Below are positions 1-4,041 of a DNA stretch of 5,088 nucleotides, piece by piece. Position numbers and translations under genes: made by a program. Origin of the DNA: Candidatus Woesearchaeota archaeon. Its GTDB lineage: Archaea > Nanobdellota > Nanobdellia > Woesearchaeales > ARS49. The number at the start of each line of letters is the position of its first letter. Positions within the stretch are counted from its first letter, which is position 1. The notes under the pieces were generated by a model, which saw only the letters and a program-made list of their open reading frames with translations, ran no database searches and was not told where the DNA came from. The stretch lies in NCBI GenBank assembly GCA_016203265.1, contig JACQNB010000070.1, positions 1 through 5,088 of the forward strand, written 5' to 3'.

Positions 1-1
1 C

Positions 2-9
2 TTTTAAAG
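2..9 (+). promoter_or_regulatory. Putative TATA box for the Nudix gene
   Basis: The sequence TTTTAAAG lies at the window edge. Its centre is about 26 bases upstream of position 31, so transcription would start close to the GGAGG at 31-35 and leave a leader of about 12 bases before the TTG start at 43. The upstream BRE cannot be seen because the window begins here. The call rests on the same spacing seen for the other genes in this window. Confidence 0.4.
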
Positions 10-28
10 GAGTAGGCCTCGACTTCGG

Positions 29-82
29 ATGGAGGTTGACCTTTGTTTCGGGTGGAGTTTGTCGACGAGAACGAGCGTCTGA
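29..82 (+). CDS. Possible 17-codon upstream ORF coupled to the Nudix gene
   Basis: An ATG at 29-31 lies about 24 bases downstream of the centre of the TATA-like element at 2-9, the spacing used by the leaderless genes here. It opens a 17-residue frame (MEVDLCFGWSLSTRTSV) that ends with TGA at 80-82. That stop overlaps an ATG at 82-84 in the Nudix frame (TGATG), a typical stop-start coupling arrangement. This could be a short leader peptide that feeds ribosomes to an internal Nudix start, or pure chance. No conservation evidence is available, and the peptide resembles nothing I know. Confidence 0.15.
   Translation: MEVDLCFGWSLSTRTSV
31..35 (+). promoter_or_regulatory. Shine-Dalgarno GGAGG that sets the TTG start
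   Basis: GGAGG lies 7 bases before the TTG at 43-45. It is the only strong ribosome binding site visible in the window, and it decides the choice of TTG over the in-frame ATGs at 82 and 139, which have no such motif. An in-frame stop at 37-39 rules out a start further upstream. Confidence 0.6.
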
Positions 83-675
83 TGCGCGTCTTTCTGCATT
101 TTCAGCACGTTAATAAATCGCATTTGATTTCTTCCTTCATGATCGAGGAACACTGGGTTTGGGAAGGGAATCCGGTTCGTTCGCGTTGGATGTTGCCGTC
201 GAAGATCAACAAGAAACTTCCCGTGACGCAATCGTACGGCATCTGTTTCACACCAAAAGGAAACGTGCTCGTCTGTCTCGATGGCAGGGCAAGGGAGGGT
301 AATGAATATGGTTGGGCTCTCCCCGGCGGTACACCCGAACCGGGCGAGATCGTCGAGGAAACGCTCGTGCGCGAAATCAACGAGGAAGTATCGGTCTCGC
401 TTGGTGCGCACAAATTAATTGGCTATCAAGAAATCTGGCACAAGAAAACTCCGCATCCGAAGTACGGCGCGAAATATTACCAGGCGAGATTTGTCGCCAT
501 CATCAAAAAACTGAACCGCCAGAAAATCGATCCGTGCACAAAAACAATGTATCGGCGCAAACTCATCGCGCCGGAAGCGTTTACAAAGACCGTGCACTGG
601 GGGAAAGTCTCAGACGAGATTTTTCGCGTCGCGTATGCTGCGTTCAAGCAATGGAAAAAGAAAGGGCACTTCTAA
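43..675 (+). CDS. Nudix hydrolase with N-terminal extension
   Basis: This is a 210-residue cytosolic Nudix-family hydrolase. The family cleaves nucleoside diphosphates linked to another moiety, using divalent metals held by the Nudix box. The box spans residues 96-118 and fits GX5EX7REUXEEXGU: G96, E102, R110-E111, and E114-E115, the metal-binding glutamates. The usual glycine after EE-x is serine here (EEVSV). W91-ALPGG leads into the box as in many family members. About 60 residues precede the domain and include an aromatic stretch (EEHWVWEG, 35-42); I do not recognise this part. The TTG start is chosen for its GGAGG at 7 bases; ATG at 82 or 139 would shorten the protein by 13 or 32 residues without touching the catalytic domain. 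The gene meets the nitroreductase gene tail-to-tail with a 3-base gap. The substrate cannot be predicted from the sequence. Confidence 0.85.
   Translation: MFRVEFVDENERLMRVFLHFQHVNKSHLISSFMIEEHWVWEGNPVRSRWMLPSKINKKLPVTQSYGICFTPKGNVLVCLDGRAREGNEYGWALPGGTPEPGEIVEETLVREINEEVSVSLGAHKLIGYQEIWHKKTPHPKYGAKYYQARFVAIIKKLNRQKIDPCTKTMYRRKLIAPEAFTKTVHWGKVSDEIFRVAYAAFKQWKKKGHF
653..666 (-). terminator. Possible T-rich terminator for the minus-strand nitroreductase
   Basis: Read on the minus strand, CCCTTTCTTTTTCC lies 13-26 bases beyond the nitroreductase stop codon. Archaeal transcription often ends at pyrimidine or T-rich tracts without a stable hairpin. The tract lies inside the 3' end of the convergent Nudix coding region, where it encodes Lys-rich residues, so it may be a coding coincidence. 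Confidence 0.25.
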
Positions 676-678
676 CCG

Positions 679-1335
679 TTACTTTTGCGTTCTCTTCAGC
701 ACATTCTCAGCCCACTTTCTGGCAGTCTGCAACGCCTTCGAGACGTGCGTCGAATAGGTTGCGAAGACTTCTGCTTCGTCCTTGACGCGGTTGCCGTAGT
801 TGTGGAAGAACACTAAATTATGCAGTTCGAATTTCAACGGAGCAACAGGTTTCTCGTCGGCATATCCGACCGTAATGACCGCGATCGGTTCGATGTTGTC
901 AGGGATGTTACACGCTCTCCGGAGCATGGCTTCATCGAACGCGCTCACGGCGCACGCGCCGAGATGCTGTGCGTGCGCGGCAAGCAGCATGTTTTCGATC
1001 GCGCAGCCGCCGTCGAGCAGCGCGTACAGTTCCTCCCCGCGTTTGCCGTAGTAGCGTTCTGACTTCTTCGGCTCGACGCACACGACGATGTGCACGGGGG
1101 CCTGCATCATCCAGAACTGCTGCAGGCACGCTTCCGCGATTTCGCCACGTTGTTCGGGCGCGATGACGAGGATGAACTTCCACGGCTGCAGGTTGCCGGC
1201 AGACGGCGCCAAGCGTCCGGCATCGAGGATCCTGCCGACCTTTTCGAATTCAATGGGAAGGTCAAGGTATTTTCTGATGCTTCTGCGGGAACGGATTGCC
1301 TCCAAGGCAGACAGCAGCTCCTCTTTTTTATGCAT
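679..1335 (-). CDS. Nitroreductase-family FMN oxidoreductase
   Basis: This 218-residue protein belongs to the nitroreductase superfamily, whose members are usually FMN-binding homodimers that use NAD(P)H to reduce nitro compounds, quinones or flavins; some have specialised roles. Visible family marks are RSRRSIRKY (residues 15-23, phosphate-side FMN contacts), LAPSAGNLQPWKF (42-54), the helix GGCAIENMLLAAHAQHLGA (109-127), and IPDNIEPIAVITVGYADEKP (144-163), the conserved C-terminal core strand and turn. About 40 residues after HNLVFFHNYG form a predicted Lys/Ala-rich helix longer than in minimal members. There is no signal peptide. The ATG start lies about 26 bases from the TATA box centre with no Shine-Dalgarno, so the mRNA is probably leaderless. 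It lies downstream of the two small minus-strand genes with a 33-base gap. The substrate is not predictable. Confidence 0.88.
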   Translation of the reverse strand: MHKKEELLSALEAIRSRRSIRKYLDLPIEFEKVGRILDAGRLAPSAGNLQPWKFILVIAPEQRGEIAEACLQQFWMMQAPVHIVVCVEPKKSERYYGKRGEELYALLDGGCAIENMLLAAHAQHLGACAVSAFDEAMLRRACNIPDNIEPIAVITVGYADEKPVAPLKFELHNLVFFHNYGNRVKDEAEVFATYSTHVSKALQTARKWAENVLKRTQK

Positions 1336-1356
1336 GGGGGGACAAGCAAGAATCCA

Positions 1357-1365
1357 CTTATAAAG
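1357..1365 (-). promoter_or_regulatory. TATA box of the nitroreductase gene
   Basis: On the minus strand this reads CTTTATAAG, preceded by purine-rich TGAAAG as a plausible BRE. The centre is 26-27 bases from the A of the ATG at 1335, which puts the transcription start on the start codon. It lies in the 33-base gap after the stop of the upstream small gene, so the nitroreductase can be transcribed independently of those genes. Confidence 0.6.
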
Positions 1366-1368
1366 CTT

Positions 1369-1677
1369 TCAGTCTGTATATTCCACGGCTTCGTGGTACA
1401 GCGCGCTCGCGATATGAATCATCGCGCCCGCCAGTGTGTTGCGGTCTGCCTCGTCAGTGATGGGACAGGACCGTAATCGCGCAAGAAGCGAGTCCCGGGG
1501 AAAGCCGTGATCCGCCAGCACCCGGTCGACAATCTCAGGATGCGGCATGCCGTTGGCGAGGAGCGCAATCAGTTTCGGGACGTGCTCTGATGCGCGTTGG
1601 GCGTACACATCGGTTTCCGCCTGGTTCAACAGGTCGCCCAACGCATACAGTTCAGGTTTCGTTATGTTTGTGAGCAT
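1369..1677 (-). CDS. Hypothetical helical protein, 102 residues
   Basis: I do not recognise this protein. It is 102 residues, has no membrane segment or signal peptide, and looks almost wholly helical (for example residues 8-42 and 75-99), with a short Pro-containing turn GMPHPE at 43-48. The ATG at 1677 is chosen because it lies inside the end of the upstream gene (26-base overlap, different frame), a common arrangement for translational coupling. A longer reading of the same frame to 1842 would be a shadow of the upstream gene and starts with low-complexity, improbable sequence. No Shine-Dalgarno is visible. Residues 78-93 align with residues 67-82 of the upstream neighbour (N, L, A, I, I and L identical), so the two may be distant paralogues. 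An alternative is one longer protein joined by a frameshift; the clean ends of both frames argue against that. Confidence 0.6.
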   Translation of the reverse strand: MLTNITKPELYALGDLLNQAETDVYAQRASEHVPKLIALLANGMPHPEIVDRVLADHGFPRDSLLARLRSCPITDEADRNTLAGAMIHIASALYHEAVEYTD

Positions 1678-1954
1678 AGTGATTGTGCGTATAAAGATAA
1701 TGCCATCCCAGTTGTTCGCCGATGTTGATGCAAGCAGTCCTGAGCCGGTTTTGCTCGTGGTTGGGCAATGAGTGATAGGTCTGCACTGCCTCGACGAGCA
1801 TCGCCATGTGGTATTTTTCCTTCGCGAGCGCAGCAAGCACAACAGGATCGCTGGTCTGCATCCGCAACCGTTTGATGAGTTGTTCCGGTATGCCTGAGGA
1901 GGGATTCACGCACAAGTCAATGCCGGTGCGCACGAACAATTGCGATAACTCCAT
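1652..1954 (-). CDS. Hypothetical helical protein, 100 residues
   Basis: I do not recognise this protein. It has 100 residues and predicted helices at about 22-33, 37-60 and 66-88. Its tail is rich in His, Asn and Tyr (residues 84-98 contain WHYLYTHNHYAHKHN, with five histidines), which might bind metal or simply reflect the coding overlap with the next gene. The ATG at 1954 lies 28-29 bases from a TATA box centre and has no Shine-Dalgarno, which suggests a leaderless or nearly leaderless mRNA. The gene overlaps the following small gene by 26 bases and so probably forms a two-gene operon with it. It is transcribed divergently from the DNA ligase; a shared role is possible but nothing in the sequence shows one. 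Confidence 0.62.
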   Translation of the reverse strand: MELSQLFVRTGIDLCVNPSSGIPEQLIKRLRMQTSDPVVLAALAKEKYHMAMLVEAVQTYHSLPNHEQNRLRTACINIGEQLGWHYLYTHNHYAHKHNET

Positions 1955-1978
1955 TAAAAAAATAATAGGGATGTGGTA

Positions 1979-1987
1979 CTATAAATT
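1979..1987 (-). promoter_or_regulatory. TATA box of the two-gene small-protein operon
   Basis: On the minus strand this reads AATTTATAG. Its TATAAA core is centred 28-29 bases before the ATG at 1954, so the leader would be zero to a few bases. It is one half of the 86-base divergent promoter region shared with the ligase gene. Confidence 0.55.
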
Positions 1988-2011
1988 GATTCCTGTGCTG
2001 CAACACTAATC

Positions 2012-2020
2012 TTTTTATAG
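2012..2020 (+). promoter_or_regulatory. TATA box of the DNA ligase gene
   Basis: TTTTTATAG has its TTTATA core centred about 24-25 bases before the ATG at 2041. No Shine-Dalgarno lies in between, so the ligase mRNA is probably leaderless. The element lies 25 bases from the opposing TATA box, close enough for TBP/TFB binding on the two sides to interfere. Confidence 0.6.
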
Positions 2021-2040
2021 CGACGTGCACGGCAGAACGT

Positions 2041-3822
2041 ATGCGCTATGGGGATGTGGTGGAAGTGTATGAGCAGCTCGCGAAAACAAGCAAGCGTCTT
2101 GAGAAAACCTACTTGTTGTCGCAATTTCTCAAAATCATTCCTGTTGCCGAGATGGAGCACGTGCTGCTGTTAGTGCAAGGGCGTATCTTTCCGGCCTGGG
2201 ACCAGCGCGTCATCGGCATGGCCACGCAACTGGTCGTGAAGACGTTGGCATTGTCGTCCGGTGCAGAACAGGACGTCATCGACGCCATCTGGCAAAAGAC
2301 CGGCGATCTGGGCGAAACCGCGTTCCAGCTTGCCGGCAAGAAGAGGCAAGCCACGCTGTTTGCGCAGGAATTGACCACGAAAAAAGTCTTTGACAACCTG
2401 CGGAAACTGGCGACGCTGGAAGGCATGGGCGTCGTGCAGGCGAAACAGCAGTTGGTGGTTGAGCTGCTCACGTCAGCCACGCCGCTGGAGGCAAAATATC
2501 TGGTGCGCACTGTATTGGAAGACTTGCGCGTTGGATTAGGCGAAGGCACGTTGCGCGACGCGATTGCGTGGGCGTTCTTGACGGATGCGCCGTATGACGT
2601 CGCCAAGAAAGAATTGACGTTGGATGACGCGCAACGAGAAGAATACGCAAAACTCATGGGTGATGTGCAGTATGCGATTAATCTTACGAATGACCTTGCG
2701 ACTGTGACTCGGACTGCAAAAGAACAAGGTCGTGCAGGGCTGCAAAACATCACTTTGAACGCGCAGACACCCCTTAAGGTCATGCTGTATCCGAAAGCGC
2801 AGTCGATTGCGGACGCGTTCGAAATCGTCGGCAAACCCGCCGCCTTCGAATACAAATATGACGGGTTCCGCATGCAAATCCACAAAAAAGAGGGCAAGGT
2901 CACGATTTTCACGCGCAGTCTCGAGGATGTCACGGCACAATTCCCGGAAGTCGTCAAGCTCGTGCAGGAACGCATCAAGGCATCAACCTTTATTTTGGAC
3001 GGCGAAGCCGTCGGGTTTGATGTGAAAACGAAAAAATACGTCGCGTTCCAGAACATCAGCCAGCGCATCAAGCGCAAGTACGATATTACGGAATTGGCCG
3101 CAAAACTACCAGTCGAGCTTAACCTGTTCGACGTCATTTCTCTTGAAGGCAAAAATCTATTGCAAGAACCGTTCTCAGAACGCAGAAAAATACTCTTGAC
3201 GCTGCTCGATCAAGAGCCGTTCAAGATACGATTGGCCGAGCAAGTGATAACGGACAACGACGCGGATGCCGAAGCGTTCTACCAGCGCAGTCTCGCGGCA
3301 GGCAACGAAGGCATCATGGTCAAGTCTCTTTCGGGCGCGTATGTTCCTGGCGCTCGCGTCGGCCAAGGCGTCAAAGTCAAGCCCACGATGGAAACGCTCG
3401 ACGTCGTCATCGTAGGCGCAGAGTGGGGTGAAGGCAAACGAGGACAATGGCTCGCGACGTTTATAATTGCAGTTCGAGATCCGGATACGGGAGAATTATT
3501 GGAAATCGGTCGCGTCGGCACCGGATTCAAGGAAAAAGAGGAAGAGGCCGTTGATGGAGGAGTCACATTCCAGAAAATGACGGATGTGCTGCGGCCACTC
3601 ATTGTTTCGACCGAAGGCCGCGTCGTCATGGTGCAGCCGAAACTCGTGCTGGAAATCAAGTATGAGGAGATCCAAGCCTCACCCACGTACGGTTCGGGTT
3701 ATGCGTTACGTTTTCCGAGGTTCGTGAGACTGCGCGAGGATCGCGGACCCGAGGACGTGCACACCATCCAGGACGTCGAACAGCTGTATGCGGGACAGCG
3801 TTCGCGTGGGAAAGGTATTTAA
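2041..3822 (+). CDS. lig: ATP-dependent DNA ligase, archaeal type
   Basis: This 593-residue enzyme seals nicks in duplex DNA during replication (Okazaki fragments) and repair: the lysine is adenylated by ATP, AMP passes to the 5' phosphate, then the nick is joined. The N-terminal DNA-binding domain covers about residues 1-240 (begins MRYGDVVEVYEQL; KTGDLGETA and EAKYLVRTVLEDLRVG are typical). The nucleotidyltransferase domain follows: motif I KYDGFR with adenylated K272 and R277; TRSLEDVT; LDGEAVGFD with metal-site E322; NLFDVISLEG; NEGIMVK (422-428); KVKP (445-448). The OB-fold ends with motif VI, ALRFPRFVRLREDRGPED, where the usual RxDK reads as R-E-D-R. Length is within the range of archaeal and eukaryotic ligase I relatives, slightly longer than the thermococcal enzymes. 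The start matches the conserved MRY opening of archaeal homologues and is probably leaderless. The tRNA-Arg locus follows on the same strand; its TATA box overlaps the ligase stop codon. Confidence 0.97.
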   Translation: MRYGDVVEVYEQLAKTSKRLEKTYLLSQFLKIIPVAEMEHVLLLVQGRIFPAWDQRVIGMATQLVVKTLALSSGAEQDVIDAIWQKTGDLGETAFQLAGKKRQATLFAQELTTKKVFDNLRKLATLEGMGVVQAKQQLVVELLTSATPLEAKYLVRTVLEDLRVGLGEGTLRDAIAWAFLTDAPYDVAKKELTLDDAQREEYAKLMGDVQYAINLTNDLATVTRTAKEQGRAGLQNITLNAQTPLKVMLYPKAQSIADAFEIVGKPAAFEYKYDGFRMQIHKKEGKVTIFTRSLEDVTAQFPEVVKLVQERIKASTFILDGEAVGFDVKTKKYVAFQNISQRIKRKYDITELAAKLPVELNLFDVISLEGKNLLQEPFSERRKILLTLLDQEPFKIRLAEQVITDNDADAEAFYQRSLAAGNEGIMVKSLSGAYVPGARVGQGVKVKPTMETLDVVIVGAEWGEGKRGQWLATFIIAVRDPDTGELLEIGRVGTGFKEKEEEAVDGGVTFQKMTDVLRPLIVSTEGRVVMVQPKLVLEIKYEEIQASPTYGSGYALRFPRFVRLREDRGPEDVHTIQDVEQLYAGQRSRGKGI

Positions 3823-3823
3823 A
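3816..3823 (+). promoter_or_regulatory. TATA box of the tRNA-Arg locus
   Basis: TATTTAAA, preceded by purine-rich GGAAAGG as a plausible BRE, overlaps the ligase stop codon (3820-3822). Transcription would start near 3846, about 7 bases before the first tRNA-like 5' end at 3853 but about 50 bases before the second at 3896. The promoter therefore appears to have been built for a tRNA that begins at 3853. Confidence 0.5.
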
Positions 3824-3852
3824 GCGTCCATCGGCTTTTGAGCATATTCCAA

Positions 3853-3875
3853 GTCCCCGTAGTATAGCTTGGATA
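3853..3875 (+). pseudogene. Partial 5' copy of tRNA-Arg(GCG)
   Basis: This fragment holds tRNA positions 1-21: acceptor strand GTCCCCG, linker TA, D-stem strand GTAT and the full D-loop, ending at A21. Its GTCCCCG pairs perfectly (7 of 7 Watson-Crick) with the acceptor 3' strand at 3962-3968, better than the adjacent second copy does. The TATA box at 3816-3823 is also spaced for this 5' end. It is therefore probably the original 5' end of the gene, now separated from the tRNA body by 43 inserted bases. Confidence 0.6.
3856..3875 (+). repeat. Direct repeat, copy 1 (tRNA 5' part)
   Basis: The 20-base sequence CCCGTAGTATAGCTTGGATA recurs exactly 43 bases downstream. Upstream of the exact repeat the copies differ as GTC against GCT. 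Confidence 0.97.
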
Positions 3876-3895
3876 TGCTCAAAGGACAAAAACGC

Positions 3896-3969
3896 GCTCC
3901 CGTAGTATAGCTTGGATAGTACGCGGCCCTGCGGAGGCCGCAGCCGGGGTTCAAATCCCCGCGGGGACG
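3896..3969 (+). tRNA. tRNA-Arg(GCG)
   Basis: The cloverleaf: acceptor 3896-3902 with 3962-3968; T8 A9; D-stem GTAT (3905-3908) with GTAC (3919-3922) around a 10-base loop containing GG (3914-3915); G26; anticodon stem CGGCC/GGCCG (3924-3928/3936-3940) around CTGCGGA; anticodon GCG at 3931-3933, which reads CGC (Arg); 4-base variable loop; T-stem CGGGG/CCCCG around TTCAAAT; discriminator G3969. A at 3916, next to the GG of the D-loop, fits the A20 common in Arg tRNAs. CCA is not encoded. The acceptor has a flaw: GCTCCCG against CGGGGAC gives a C2-A71 mismatch and a U3-G70 wobble, while the upstream copy GTCCCCG would pair perfectly. The functional 5' end is thus uncertain: 3896, or 3853 if 43 bases were removed. 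No intron is visible in the anticodon loop. Confidence 0.88.
3899..3918 (+). repeat. Direct repeat, copy 2 (inside the tRNA body)
   Basis: This is the exact second copy of the 20-base repeat at 3856-3875. It ends at the last D-loop base, after which the tRNA continues into the D-stem 3' strand. Confidence 0.97.
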
Positions 3970-4010
3970 TCTATATTGTTACCACTACTAGGTGGCTAAT
4001 AAACGAAACA

Positions 4011-4018
4011 TTTATAAA
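4011..4018 (+). promoter_or_regulatory. TATA box of the GGDEF-protein gene
   Basis: TTTATAAA is preceded by CGAAACA, a good BRE-like purine-rich stretch. The centre is 27-28 bases before the ATG at 4042, so the mRNA is probably leaderless. This is the best-looking promoter in the window, and it gives the gene transcription independent of the upstream tRNA. Confidence 0.7.
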
Positions 4019-4041
4019 GGGCAACGAAGGTTATTGACGGT

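Larger units (their letters stand above)
3835..3885 (+). other. 18-bp hairpin in the tRNA-Arg leader
   Basis: The left arm 3835-3853 pairs with the right arm 3868-3885: 18 base pairs including one G-T wobble, with one bulged T (3847 or 3848) and a 14-base loop at 3854-3867. The loop is part of the first tRNA copy (acceptor, linker, D-stem 5' strand, start of D-loop). In the transcript this would trap the first copy and leave the second free to fold as a tRNA. It lacks a T-tract, so it is not a bacterial-style terminator for the ligase. Confidence 0.75.

Noticed and set aside
653..720. An overlapping or extra gene between the convergent Nudix and nitroreductase genes
   Set aside because: Only 3 bases separate the two stops; frames running across are shadows of the two genes.
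1678..1842. N-terminal extension of the 102-residue protein up to an ATG at 1842
   Set aside because: This stretch is the out-of-frame reading of the upstream 100-residue gene and gives an implausible Ser/Thr/Arg/Cys-rich sequence; the ATG at 1677 fits operon coupling.
2109..3152. 347-codon open frame on the minus strand opposite the ligase
   Set aside because: Ser/Ala/Thr-rich translation with no recognisable motif; it is the antisense shadow of a highly conserved ligase.
3835..3885. Hairpin as rho-independent terminator of the ligase gene
   Set aside because: No T-tract follows (AACAAA-like sequence does), and archaea do not depend on such hairpins. The match to the tRNA 5' part explains it better.
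3853..3918. Attachment site of an integrated element in the tRNA
   Set aside because: Only 43 bases separate the repeats, no integrase is present, and elements usually use the tRNA 3' half or anticodon arm.
3853..3969. A canonical archaeal tRNA intron of 43 bases in the D-arm
   Set aside because: I tested each splice position allowed by the 20-base repeat for a bulge-helix-bulge motif. Because the repeat makes the two helix strands identical, only self-complementary 4-mers (TATA, AGCT) could pair, and neither is flanked by the required outer and inner helices. Excision by an unknown route is not excluded.
3982..3995. Small hairpin (CCACT/GGTGG) downstream of the tRNA as a terminator
   Set aside because: Five base pairs with one wobble and no T-tract; such short stems are expected by chance.
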